A stretch of 64,000 bases of DNA from Phycisphaerales bacterium UBA7800 (lineage in GTDB: Bacteria; Planctomycetota; Phycisphaerae; Phycisphaerales; Phycisphaeraceae): the NCBI GenBank assembly GCA_002480565.1, contig DLCK01000030.1, positions 126,328 to 190,327 of the forward strand. Direction: 5' to 3'. The position numbers and the translations under genes were made by a program. The notes beneath the pieces were generated by a model. The model saw nothing but the letters and a program-made list of their open reading frames with translations. It was not told where the DNA came from and ran no database searches. Positions 50,774 to 59,698 of this stretch are shown here, piece by piece. Each line of letters begins with the position of its first letter. The first letter of the stretch is position 1.

Positions 50774-51532
50774 TCAGCTACCGACTTTGCGCATCGACTG
50801 GACGCACTTGGTCAGTGAATCGACAGGTGCTTCGACATCCGCTTCGTATTCAATGACGGACATACCATCAAAGCCGTTGTCGTCGAGTGCTTTGACGAAT
50901 TCAGGCAGGTTCAGCGTGCCGGTACCGACGATCACATCTTTCCATGAAGCGTCGGAATTAAAGACGAAGTCCTTGTAATGAACGCCATAGACACGACCAG
51001 CGTGCTTCTTGATCCATTCGACAGGCTGTCCCTGATTGGGGCCGATCTGCATACACCATGCGGTGTCGATACACAGACCCAGTTGCGGGCCACCCAGTGC
51101 AAGAAGGTGTTCGATCACATCAGGACTACCGCCGAACATGTATCCACCGTGACAATGCAGGCCAACACGGATACCAAATTCATCGGAGAGCTTCTTGATC
51201 ACGCGGATGGCTTTTTCATAGCTATCGATTCTCACATGAGCAGAGATGTGCTTGGCACCGGCTGCTTGGGCACATTCAAACCACTTGCGTTCGACTTCTT
51301 CGTTACCTTCGAAGGTTTGCACGCCGATGGAGATGACGTTGACATCTGCATCGTTGTAGGTCTTGACGACTTGCTTAAAGCCGTCCACATCGGAGAAGTC
51401 CGCATGCACGCCGCAGACTTCGATTTTATTCAGACCGATTTGCTTGACGTAGCCGGCGACTTCTGCGTTGTCTTTGAAGTTACGGAAGCAGAAACTCTGC
51501 ACACCGAAATCCATGGAAGGTTTTGTGGACAT
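50774..51532 (-). CDS. sugar phosphate isomerase/epimerase family protein (TIM barrel)
   Basis: 252 residues of the xylose-isomerase-like barrel. Landmarks: MDFGVQSFCFRNFKDN, NKIEVCGVHADFSD, VGLHCHGGYMFGG (metal-site His), LGLCIDTAWCMQIGP and VYGVHYKDFVF. These carry the Glu, His and Asp expected for a divalent metal. No signal peptide. AAGGA seven bases before the ATG. It lies 94 bp downstream of the Gfo/Idh/MocA oxidoreductase gene, the common planctomycete pair for sugar oxidation or inositol-like catabolism. The substrate is unknown. Confidence 0.88.
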   Translation of the reverse strand: MSTKPSMDFGVQSFCFRNFKDNAEVAGYVKQIGLNKIEVCGVHADFSDVDGFKQVVKTYNDADVNVISIGVQTFEGNEEVERKWFECAQAAGAKHISAHVRIDSYEKAIRVIKKLSDEFGIRVGLHCHGGYMFGGSPDVIEHLLALGGPQLGLCIDTAWCMQIGPNQGQPVEWIKKHAGRVYGVHYKDFVFNSDASWKDVIVGTGTLNLPEFVKALDDNGFDGMSVIEYEADVEAPVDSLTKCVQSMRKVGS

Positions 51533-51626
51533 GATATTTTCCTTATCAATTTGAGAAAATAATGAATCGTGTGATCACCAGTTTTATGACTGGCAGATTT
51601 TGTAAACAGTGGAATGTAACGCGGGG

Positions 51627-52682
51627 TTATTTTTTGATGCGGACTTCTTTGCCGGTCTGGCTGGACTTGTAAATCGCATCGAGAATTTTCTGTACCGCCA
51701 GTGACTGAGCAGGCTTGGCACAGACTTCTTCTTCGCCGAGAACAGCCTTGGTGAAGTTGGCAAAGCGGCAGCAGTGCTTGTATTTAATGTCGGCTTTGAC
51801 GTCTTTGACGATGTCATACTCAGCGATGTCTGAGAAGCGATAGACTTCCGCGGGATACAGCGTCGCGCCAGCTTCGGTGCCAAAGAGTTCGACGTTCATG
51901 CCGGGGTTACCGGTGTGGCAAGCCCAGGTCGCATCAAGGGTGACGGTTTGACCGCCCTTGAGCTTGATCAGTGCAGAAGCAAAGTCATCAACGGTGAACT
52001 TGAGCTTCTTGTCACGGTCGGAGATGCCCCAGCCGCCTTCCCCCAGACCACGGTTGCCAAACTTGGTGTAGGTCACACCGCTGACAGCTTCGGGTTCGAA
52101 GTTGTCCATGGTGTAGAGACACAAGTCCAGCAGATGCACGCCAATATCCAGCAGTGCGCCACCGCCAGCCAGAGGCTTATTGCCAAACCAAGTCTGGAGC
52201 TTGGGGATACCCACGCGGCGACGCCAGAATGCCTTGCCGTGATAGATTTCACCGAAGATGCCTTTTTCGGTCAGCGTCTTGATCTTCTGACAGGAGTCAA
52301 CAAAGCGTTGGTTCATACCCAGCGCAAAGACCTTGCCGGACTTGTCGGCGGCGGCGATGACTTTTTTGGCTTCGGTGGCACTCAGTGCAAAGGGCTTGTC
52401 GAGGATGCAATGCTTACCGGCCTTGAGGACTTCAATGGCCCAGGATGCGTGGAATTTGTTGGGGACCGCAACGTAGACCGCATCAATATCAGGATTGGTC
52501 AAAATTTCCTTGGCGCTATCGGCAACGGCTGGGATATCAAACTTGGCAGCCAGATCATTACGACGGCCTTCATGTGGATCCCAGACGGTCAGAACCTCAG
52601 ACTGATCATTTCCCTGAATGGCTTTGGCGGAGGAATGAGTGATCATTCCTGAACCGATAATACCGTAGCGAACCGTGGACAT
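51627..52682 (-). CDS. Gfo/Idh/MocA-family oxidoreductase
   Basis: NAD(P)-dependent sugar or inositol dehydrogenase-like protein. From the ATG at 52682 (GAGG six bases before; an upstream TTG is less likely): Rossmann segment VRYGIIGSGMITHS, dinucleotide-domain motif LDKPFALSATEAKKV (equivalent to the family's EKP), then an alpha/beta domain with the family's late GGGALLDIGVHLLDL. 352 residues, typical. It is divergent from the AraC-type regulator gene and heads the pair with the sugar isomerase. Confidence 0.92.
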   Translation of the reverse strand: MSTVRYGIIGSGMITHSSAKAIQGNDQSEVLTVWDPHEGRRNDLAAKFDIPAVADSAKEILTNPDIDAVYVAVPNKFHASWAIEVLKAGKHCILDKPFALSATEAKKVIAAADKSGKVFALGMNQRFVDSCQKIKTLTEKGIFGEIYHGKAFWRRRVGIPKLQTWFGNKPLAGGGALLDIGVHLLDLCLYTMDNFEPEAVSGVTYTKFGNRGLGEGGWGISDRDKKLKFTVDDFASALIKLKGGQTVTLDATWACHTGNPGMNVELFGTEAGATLYPAEVYRFSDIAEYDIVKDVKADIKYKHCCRFANFTKAVLGEEEVCAKPAQSLAVQKILDAIYKSSQTGKEVRIKK

Positions 52683-52746
52683 GTGTAACCTCAATTTGCA
52701 AAAAATAGACCGTAAAAGAGTGAAATAGCAATTTAACGAAGATATT

Positions 52747-52774
52747 CTGACTTACAATATGCAAAAGCTAGGAT
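52747..52774 (+). promoter_or_regulatory. candidate promoter of the AraC-family gene
   Basis: -35 CTGACT (52747-52752), 16-bp spacer, -10 TAGGAT (52769-52774), about 45 bases before the ATG at 52827. The divergent region to the Gfo/Idh start is 144 bp. Confidence 0.5.
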
Positions 52775-52826
52775 ATATTGGCGAATCTTACAGACTTCTC
52801 TTTTTTTAGCGATACTTGGAGATTAC

Positions 52827-53603
52827 ATGGACCTTCCCAAGCAATTGCGCAATATTTCGATGTATTACTGTGACCCGCAATCACAGAACCTTGGCCGCAC
52901 GATTGAACCGGGTTTGGAGATTGTGGAGCTTGTCACGCAAGGCAAGGGCGCGCTTTGGGATGATGGGCGATGGGTGCCGATTGAAGCCGGTGCACTGCTT
53001 TGGCATGTGGCTGGGGATACCACCATCGGCCGGACGGATAAGGTGGATCCTTATGCGTGTCTGGCGATTCACTTCCAGGTTGCTGATATGAGTCAGCGAC
53101 GTGTACCGCATGTGTCCTGGTGGATGGATACCGATGAACTTCGACAGTTCACGCGCGAGGTGTTGCGGTACTTTGTCGATGACACGTTTGATGCTCAAAC
53201 CATGCTCATGTACACCTACAGCCGACTGTACTTTCAATCGCGTTTGTATCACCATCAACTCGTTGCATCCAACGCGCCCGCTGGACTGGTGCAGGTGATG
53301 CAGATGATTGATCAGCGGTACCATGAATCCCTGTCACTTGACGATTTGGCAGAGGTGGCCAACTGGTCGGTGGCCCATCTGCACGATGTCTTCCGCAAGC
53401 ACACGGGAACCTCACCACACCAAGCCCTGTTACGACGAAGACTCCATGCTGCCCGTGAAAAACTCATCGCCACCAATGATCGTGTCAAGACCATTGCCCA
53501 CGAGACCGGCTTTGCATCCGCTGCAGGATTCTGTCGCACATTCAAACAAGTCACCGGCCAGACACCTGCGGACTATCGACAATATCACGCGCATTTGAAG
53601 TAA
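52827..53603 (+). CDS. AraC-family transcriptional regulator
   Basis: 258 residues: an N-terminal cupin-like sensor (residues 1-140, ending RLYFQSRLYHHQL) and a C-terminal double helix-turn-helix (LDDLAEVANWSVAHLHDVFR, then IAHETGFASAAGFCRTFKQV and the family end TGQTPADYRQY). GGAG five bases before the ATG. It is divergent from the Gfo/Idh gene and likely controls that pair, and perhaps the SGNH hydrolase gene 146 bp downstream. Confidence 0.93.
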   Translation: MDLPKQLRNISMYYCDPQSQNLGRTIEPGLEIVELVTQGKGALWDDGRWVPIEAGALLWHVAGDTTIGRTDKVDPYACLAIHFQVADMSQRRVPHVSWWMDTDELRQFTREVLRYFVDDTFDAQTMLMYTYSRLYFQSRLYHHQLVASNAPAGLVQVMQMIDQRYHESLSLDDLAEVANWSVAHLHDVFRKHTGTSPHQALLRRRLHAAREKLIATNDRVKTIAHETGFASAAGFCRTFKQVTGQTPADYRQYHAHLK

Positions 53604-53749
53604 TCCCGACTCCGGCTTTGGGCACAGGATTGACGGAATATGACAAGTCAATAACTACGCGCTGCATTGATACTTGCAGATCCTTCGAAGACGTCCACAA
53701 TGAGATGTCTGAATAATCCTTTTCAAACACAAAATCTCACTGTTTACGG

Positions 53750-54979
53750 ATGCTCAACATGACTAAACTGGCCCTACTGTGTCTTTGTCTTATCTGCTTA
53801 ATCGGGAACACCACCATGGCACAATCCAAGTCCACTACCATCGCTGACTTTCACACACGTGCTCAAGCTGGTGAAACGCTCAACGTCGTCTTCCTCGGCG
53901 GTTCGCTCACCTGGGGTGCCAATGCCTCGGATCCCAACCAGACCAGCTACCGCGCTTTGATGGGCAAGTACCTGATTGAAAAATATCCCAAAGCACACAT
54001 CACCAATCACGATGCTGCCATCGGCGGGACCGGCTCGAATCTGGGCATCTTCCGACTTGAACGTGACGTGCTGTCCAAAAAGCCTGACCTGGTATTCCTG
54101 GACTTCACCATCAACGACGGGATCAGTCACTCCGACAAACTGTCATTGGAAATATACGAGTCCCTGCTTCGGATGATGCTCAAGCAAAACATTCCCGTCG
54201 TACAGGTGATGCTCAGTTGTTACCACCAGGTGGGTAAGCACTATGACCTTGCCAAAGTCCCCCGCTACAACGATCACATCACCCTCTCCAAAGCATACAA
54301 AACCGGAGTTGGCGATACGCTCCAATACATCCAAAATGTTTACAAAACCAAAAATGTCGACATGGACGAAATCTGGTGCATCGGTCGCGATAAGACCCAT
54401 CCCGGTGATGCGGGTTATCAACTGTATTTCGAAGCTGTTCGCGATGGTTATGAACAAGCGATCCAAGACAAACGCGTCACCATCATCCCTGACAAGCCGG
54501 TCTTTGGTGACGGCTATATGAATCCCAAGCGAAACATTCTCGTGGACATGGACAAATATCCCAAGGGTTGGGATCGCCAGAAAACCTTCCGCACGGCCTT
54601 GTGGTTTGATGGCCAATCCAGTCGTTGGATGGGCGATGTGCTGGTTGCCTCTGCCAAGAAGCGTAAGACCACCGAGCCGTTGGTCTTTGAATTTGAAGGA
54701 TCATTCGTGGGTATCTTTGGTGAGATGAATGGCGACTCCGTGCCGTTCCGCGTGTACATTGACGACCAACTTGTCCAAAGTAGCGGCTCGGAGTTCTGGG
54801 AGAAGAACACCGCGCGTTTTAGCTCCAGTGGCGGCGGCAACCTCTTTGCATGGACACCACTGGCTAAGGAGTTGGCCCCCGGCAAGCATACGCTCAAGAT
54901 CGAACCCATCTTCATGCCCTCTGACAAGGATGGTGATCTGCGCATCGAAAGCATCTGCGTAATGGGACCCACCAAGTAA
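53750..54979 (+). CDS. secreted SGNH-family hydrolase with C-terminal beta domain
   Basis: 409 residues. Signal peptide ending TTMAQ, then the SGNH blocks: GGSLTWG (Ser in GGS instead of GDS), a Gly in AIGGTGSNLG, Asn in FTINDG, and Asp and His in DKTHPGDAGYQLY. The last 150 residues form a beta-rich domain (ALWFDGQSSRWMGDVLVASA, GKHTLKIEPIFMPSDKDGDL), a possible binding module. ATG at 53750 or 53759. Probably deacylates an extracellular glycan. Shares only the fold with the SGNH protein at 17-1441. Confidence 0.87.
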   Translation: MLNMTKLALLCLCLICLIGNTTMAQSKSTTIADFHTRAQAGETLNVVFLGGSLTWGANASDPNQTSYRALMGKYLIEKYPKAHITNHDAAIGGTGSNLGIFRLERDVLSKKPDLVFLDFTINDGISHSDKLSLEIYESLLRMMLKQNIPVVQVMLSCYHQVGKHYDLAKVPRYNDHITLSKAYKTGVGDTLQYIQNVYKTKNVDMDEIWCIGRDKTHPGDAGYQLYFEAVRDGYEQAIQDKRVTIIPDKPVFGDGYMNPKRNILVDMDKYPKGWDRQKTFRTALWFDGQSSRWMGDVLVASAKKRKTTEPLVFEFEGSFVGIFGEMNGDSVPFRVYIDDQLVQSSGSEFWEKNTARFSSSGGGNLFAWTPLAKELAPGKHTLKIEPIFMPSDKDGDLRIESICVMGPTK

Positions 54980-55025
54980 CCCCCCGCCCCCCGGAACCTT
55001 GAAAGACAAATACACGCCCACTTTC

Positions 55026-55112
55026 AAACCGCTTGCGGTTTAACGCTGCTTGTATCTGTCGAAAACCTGAAGAGATTCGAATCTCGCTTACCGTGCTAAA
55101 CCGCAAGCGGTT
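55026..55112. repeat. dispersed palindromic repeat, copy C
   Basis: AACCGCTTGCGGTTTAACG on the left and GCTAAACCGCAAGCGGTT (55095-55112) on the right, one mismatch within the arms. The interior CGAAAACCTGAAGAGATTCG is shared with copy D. Confidence 0.85.
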
Positions 55113-55261
55113 CTATTTTCTACTCCAAAAACAATTTTCATTTCACGACTTTTTTAATCTTGATTCAATGAGATCAAAGATAAAATATCCGACTTCCTGC
55201 GCAGTGATATCGACCTCATGGTACGTATCCTCCTGACGCATGTACGAGGATTAGCCCGACA

Positions 55262-57238
55262 ATGAAAATTCAACTTCGCTCGGCTTCAGTCAGTGATCTG
55301 GACGAACTACTTGCCATCGAGCAGGCTTGTTTTGATATTACCCGTCGCAGTACGCGTCGGTCACTGCTCAACAGCCTCAATAGCCCAATGCAGCAGATTT
55401 GGGTCGCGACCACCCGGGATAAAAATGCCTGTGAAGTCATTAGCGGGGTGATGATTCTCCATCACCATGTTCATACGCTGCGAATTTACTCCATCGCTGT
55501 TTGCCCGGACTTTCGTGGCAAGGGTGTGGGGTCCAAATTGCTCAAATATGCACATCAACTGGCAGTTGAACGACACTATGACCACCTGTCTCTGGAAGCG
55601 GATCAAGCTGACACGAAACTGATCGACTGGTACGTTTCCCATGGGTATCAAGTGATCACATCACTGCCGAACTATTACGCAAGCGGTCATCATGCCGTGC
55701 GGATGCGGCAGAATTTTCATCATGGCCAATCTACTGGCCAGAAGACCAATCAAAGCACCATCAACCTGTTAGTCGCTGACGATCCAACGGACCTGCGCCT
55801 GAAAATTGATAACGCCACGATCATCAGCGCCCACCAGTATCTCACCGATTCGCATTATCAAAACATCCCATACGCCCGGGTGTTTAACCTGTGTAGTTCG
55901 TACAAGTATCAGTCTTCAGGCTATTACGTTTCCCTGTTAGCTGAAGCACGATCCCACCGCTCGATTCCAAGTGTGTCGACGATTCAGGACTTTCAATCCC
56001 GCTCGATCATGCGTTCGATGACCGACGAGATGGACAACTTGATTCAAAAGGCATTCGCAACTGCAACAGCTAAAGAAATGTCATTGGATCTGTATTTCGG
56101 TCAAAGCCTCGACAAGCGGTTTAACGAACTTGCCACGCGGTTGTACCGATTGTTTCCCTCGCCGATGCTGCGGGTGGATTTTGTTCAGATCAAAGGAAAG
56201 TGGCTGGTGGACAAAATCGCACCTTTGGCGATGAAAAAAATTGACGAAGCACTGATGCCCACGGTACAGGAGTTGGCGGTTAACTTTTTCAAACGCAAGC
56301 GATTTCATCAGGCTCGTATGCGTAACTATGCCTATGACATTGCAGTCTTATACGATCCAGAGGAAGTTGAACCACCTTCAAGTCTGCCAACACTTAAACG
56401 GCTGTGCAAAGTCGCTGAGCAGATGAATATGTATATGGAACTCATAACGCGCAACGACATGGACCGACTCAGTGAGTTTGATGCGTTATTTATTCGCACC
56501 ACGACCAACGTCAATCATTACACCTATCAATTCTCGCGTAAAGCCTACGCAGAAGGGTTGGTGGTGATTGATGATCCGTGGTCGATTCTGCGTTGTGCCA
56601 ACAAAGTCTATCTGGCAGAGCGATTGGCTCAAGAGCAGATCGCAACACCTCAAACCTGGATCCTCGACAGCACATGGCTTAAGGGCGACCGTCTTGGCGA
56701 GTTACCTTTGCCTTTGGTTCTTAAGCAACCTGACAGCGCCTTTTCCAAGGGCGTGGTCAAAGTTAAAACTTACGAACAACTCAAAACGACCTTACAGAAT
56801 CTGCTTAAAAAGTCCGACCTGTTATTGGCACAGGTTTTCATGCCAACTGCGTTTGACTGGCGTATCGGCGTATTGGATCGCAAGCCGCTGTTTGCCTGCC
56901 AGTATCACATGGCCGACGGGCATTGGCAGATCGTCAACTGGGAAACCAAGAACAAAAACAATCTCTGGGGTGCCTACAAAACGTTTGAAATTGACGATAT
57001 CCCACCAGTCGTGGTCAAGACCGCAGTGCGTGCAGCAAACCTCATCGGCGATGGTTTATATGGAGTCGATATCAAAGAAGTCGATGGTAAAGCCTACGTC
57101 ATTGAAGTCAACGACAATCCCAATATTGATTTGGGCATTGAAGACCAGCTTCTGAAAAACGAATTGTATCGCCGTCTGATCCAATCCTTGATGACCCGCA
57201 TTAAAGTCGCCCGGGATATCTCACGGTTGCGACTTTAA
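55262..57238 (+). CDS. GNAT acetyltransferase fused to a RimK-like ATP-grasp ligase
   Basis: 658 residues. Residues 1-150: GNAT domain (IYSIAVCPDFRGKGVGSKLL is the acetyl-CoA site). Residues about 165-360: a RimK-like N-terminal domain of the RLAN type. Residues about 365-650: ATP-grasp domain with LKQPDSAFSKGVVKVK and YGVDIKEVDGKAYVIEVNDN, the metal-binding end. RimK relatives add amino acids to a peptide or protein carboxylate; fusions of a GNAT domain, RLAN and ATP-grasp have been described as amidoligase families, with unknown substrates. It may make an amino-acid-modified peptide or small molecule. Convergent with an unrelated gene; flanked on both sides by copies of the dispersed repeat. 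Confidence 0.88.
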   Translation: MKIQLRSASVSDLDELLAIEQACFDITRRSTRRSLLNSLNSPMQQIWVATTRDKNACEVISGVMILHHHVHTLRIYSIAVCPDFRGKGVGSKLLKYAHQLAVERHYDHLSLEADQADTKLIDWYVSHGYQVITSLPNYYASGHHAVRMRQNFHHGQSTGQKTNQSTINLLVADDPTDLRLKIDNATIISAHQYLTDSHYQNIPYARVFNLCSSYKYQSSGYYVSLLAEARSHRSIPSVSTIQDFQSRSIMRSMTDEMDNLIQKAFATATAKEMSLDLYFGQSLDKRFNELATRLYRLFPSPMLRVDFVQIKGKWLVDKIAPLAMKKIDEALMPTVQELAVNFFKRKRFHQARMRNYAYDIAVLYDPEEVEPPSSLPTLKRLCKVAEQMNMYMELITRNDMDRLSEFDALFIRTTTNVNHYTYQFSRKAYAEGLVVIDDPWSILRCANKVYLAERLAQEQIATPQTWILDSTWLKGDRLGELPLPLVLKQPDSAFSKGVVKVKTYEQLKTTLQNLLKKSDLLLAQVFMPTAFDWRIGVLDRKPLFACQYHMADGHWQIVNWETKNKNNLWGAYKTFEIDDIPPVVVKTAVRAANLIGDGLYGVDIKEVDGKAYVIEVNDNPNIDLGIEDQLLKNELYRRLIQSLMTRIKVARDISRLRL

Positions 57239-57241
57239 AAT

Positions 57242-57325
57242 CGAATGCGGCTTAGCGATCCTTGTATTGAACGAAAACCTGAAGAAATTCTAATCTCGCT
57301 TGCAGCGCTAAACCGCAAGCGGTTT
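57242..57325. repeat. dispersed palindromic repeat, copy D
   Basis: Left arm degenerate (AATGCGGCTTAGCG); right arm GCTAAACCGCAAGCGGTTT intact (57307-57325). Shares CGAAAACCTGAAGAAATTC with copy C. It lies between convergent genes and could act as a terminator. Confidence 0.85.
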
Positions 57326-57331
57326 GAATGT

Positions 57332-58180
57332 TCACATCAACTCGCCAGGGGTGACTGTCTGGATGGAAAGACTTTCGAGGATTTGTTGGTGTTGTTCTTC
57401 ATTGAGCAATAACCGAGCGCGTTCGTCGAGCCAATCAGCTTGAGTGGTTTGACCCCTTCGGGATGCAGCAACATATAGCAAGACATGCATCGCACCACAT
57501 TGCAGCGGTGGCATCAACTCTGCCAACTGCACCTTGTTATGCAAATCCGCCAAAGCGATTTCGTCATAACCGACCATCAGCAGATACCGGGTCTGCAAGG
57601 TGAGTTTTTGAAGTGTATGCGTCAAGCTCAGGCTTCGACGCGAGAGTTCAGTCAGACTCATCCACGCGCCGGATGCATCACCGCAGGCAAGCTGCGCTTC
57701 GGTTAGCATCAACAACAGGTGTTGGGAAACTGCTTCGACATTTCGAGGTGACTCACTAAGCACACTATGACAGACCGCAATCGTCTGATGATGGTTCTGC
57801 TGTTGATGTCGTAATGTAGCCAGTCGATGCCATGTAAGCAGTCGGACTTGTCGGGCGAGTGGTTTGGCTTTGAGAACGGTTGCGATACGTGCTTCGGCAA
57901 GCTCGGGATCGATAGCAAAAAGTTCCGCCATGTTTGAGACCTGCTGCCAAGCCCGTGCACTGATGAAGTTCAGAACCATCCACGTACCTGCCATGATCAT
58001 GATGCCAAACCCCAACGGATCATGCGACAGGTCAAACAATGCCATGAGAATCGTGCAGGTGATGGGAACGCCAAGAAGAATCGACAGGCGCATCGCTTGA
58101 TCAATTTTCAATTGACGTTGCAGGTCATCAGGAGTTACCTGACCGACACGCCGCAAAGGTGGTGAGGATGGAGCATTCAT
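57332..58180 (-). CDS. membrane protein with TPR-like cytoplasmic domain, unknown
   Basis: 282 residues. Two spans near the N-terminus (LSILLGVPITCTILMALFDL and GFGIMIMAGTWMVLNFISAR), then an alpha-helical solenoid of about 190 residues (LARQVRLLTWHRLATLRHQQ, NVEAVSQHLLLMLTEAQLAC). No recognised family. Overlaps the upstream gene by 4 bp (ATGA), whose product has a similar arrangement: a related pair. Last gene of the operon with the permease, SCO and DUF420 genes. Confidence 0.65.
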   Translation of the reverse strand: MNAPSSPPLRRVGQVTPDDLQRQLKIDQAMRLSILLGVPITCTILMALFDLSHDPLGFGIMIMAGTWMVLNFISARAWQQVSNMAELFAIDPELAEARIATVLKAKPLARQVRLLTWHRLATLRHQQQNHHQTIAVCHSVLSESPRNVEAVSQHLLLMLTEAQLACGDASGAWMSLTELSRRSLSLTHTLQKLTLQTRYLLMVGYDEIALADLHNKVQLAELMPPLQCGAMHVLLYVAASRRGQTTQADWLDERARLLLNEEQHQQILESLSIQTVTPGELM

Positions 58181-59214
58181 GCGTGGCGCTCCTCATCATC
58201 GGTTTGGATCGATTCATCCGTTGATTGTTCTGGAGCCGGCAAGTCCATTTCAAGAGAAAGCGATGACTCGGTGATTGGGGCGTCGGTTTGTTGTGTTTGC
58301 TCTTGCTGAGGCTTGTAGGTCAGGTGAGCAGCAAGGGCTTTGAGTTGAGGTTGTCGCTTGAGGAGTTTTTGCGTGGATAGCAGCAGTGTTGCCTTATGCC
58401 ACCAATGTCGGGTTTGCTCCATGAGTTCGTCATTGAATTGCAGGCTGTCCGCCTGTCTTAGTGACAGCTGATAGCAACTCCATGCCAAGAGTGCATAACC
58501 ATGGCCTGCTTCAACTCCCAGAGGGCGCAGGTTCTCGACAAGGTCATCGCGATTTTCTTCAATCGCTTCGGTGAAGTGATAGGTACTCACATGCTGCAAG
58601 AGTGCTGCGTAGTGATACGTCGCTGCCATGGGTGAATTTTTAAGTTCCATTGCCATGGGTCGAAGCTTACGCAGGTTGGTATCTGCCGAAGCCAACTCAT
58701 CATTGAACAGTTGGAGAATGGTGCGTTGTAATTGCAGTTGAATACTGCTGGGATGATCGGTGGGCATGCGTTGAATGAGATAGTCATAGGCGACTTCAGC
58801 AGCAGGCCAGGCGGCAAGTCTGTCAAGATTGTGTGCCATGAGCGCGACAAGTCTACCGTGCAATTCAGGCATCATCTGCACCACGGGGAGCGTCTTCCAA
58901 ATAGCGCGGGTCGCACGGTCGTGTTGGCCAAGCTGTGTCCACTCGCCGATCTTCTGGACACGTGTCTGGATACCACGAATATTGCGAACGCGAACCATCG
59001 CGAAGATCACCACTCCGACAAGGATCAACCAAGGCAGTAACGCGGTAAAAACATCCTGAGCAAAGAGTGTCATGACCGCAGCAGCAATAAGCAATATCAA
59101 CGGCAACTGCGTCACCCACATCCGCGACACCTTTGGAGCACAGCGAACCAGATGCGCAGTAACCTGCGTGGGCGTTGGCGGAGTAAAAGATTCTGTAGGT
59201 GATGACTTGGGCAT
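58177..59214 (-). CDS. membrane protein with helical-repeat domain, unknown
   Basis: 345 residues, two close spans (LPLILLIAAAVMTLFAQDVF and ALLPWLILVGVVIFAMVRVR), then helical repeats (MPELHGRLVALMAHNLDRLA, HYAALLQHVSTYHFTEAIEE) and a Gln/Pro-rich C-terminus (QQEQTQQTDAPITESS). It resembles the following gene in plan but not clearly in sequence. Preceded by 19 bp from the DUF420 gene. A role in oxidase maturation is inferred from position only. Confidence 0.62.
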   Translation of the reverse strand: MPKSSPTESFTPPTPTQVTAHLVRCAPKVSRMWVTQLPLILLIAAAVMTLFAQDVFTALLPWLILVGVVIFAMVRVRNIRGIQTRVQKIGEWTQLGQHDRATRAIWKTLPVVQMMPELHGRLVALMAHNLDRLAAWPAAEVAYDYLIQRMPTDHPSSIQLQLQRTILQLFNDELASADTNLRKLRPMAMELKNSPMAATYHYAALLQHVSTYHFTEAIEENRDDLVENLRPLGVEAGHGYALLAWSCYQLSLRQADSLQFNDELMEQTRHWWHKATLLLSTQKLLKRQPQLKALAAHLTYKPQQEQTQQTDAPITESSLSLEMDLPAPEQSTDESIQTDDEERHA

Positions 59215-59233
59215 GGTGTTGAATTGTACGCGA

Positions 59234-59680
59234 TCAAAGCATCGGCGGGTTAAACGGGTAAAGCATCAGGTAAACCAACACGCCTGTGATTGAAACGTAT
59301 AACCAGACAGGCAGCGCGATCCTGCCAATACGCTTGTGGGTTTCAAAACGTTGCTTGCGTCCAAGATGAATCAGTAATAATGCGAACACCGGAACTGTCA
59401 TCGCCAATATCACATGGGACATGAGCATCAGCAGATATGCAGCCTTGATCAATCCCGTGCCGTTGTAGCTGGTATGCAGTCCATCACCGACGTAGCCCTT
59501 CCAGATTTTATGTGTCACATAGCAAACAAGAAAGATTGCCGAAACCACAAAAGCTGTCACCATCGTCTTGCGATGCGCATCACGTTTACCTTGCTTGATC
59601 AGACACCAACCGATCACCAGCAGTACTGCGGAGATGCCGTTGAGTATCGCATTAACCAATGGCAAAAAACTCAGATCCAT
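59234..59680 (-). CDS. DUF420-family membrane protein
   Basis: 148 residues, four to five spans with the family's conserved histidines: LPLVNAILNGISAVLLVIGW, H in DAHRKTM, H in VTHKIWKG, H in LMSHVILAM and HKRIGRI. DUF420 proteins (CtaM-like) assist cytochrome oxidase assembly. AGAGGA eight bases before the ATG. Between the SCO and unknown membrane protein genes. Confidence 0.92.
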   Translation of the reverse strand: MDLSFLPLVNAILNGISAVLLVIGWCLIKQGKRDAHRKTMVTAFVVSAIFLVCYVTHKIWKGYVGDGLHTSYNGTGLIKAAYLLMLMSHVILAMTVPVFALLLIHLGRKQRFETHKRIGRIALPVWLYVSITGVLVYLMLYPFNPPML

Positions 59681-59698
59681 AAAATGGTTCCTCTTGAC

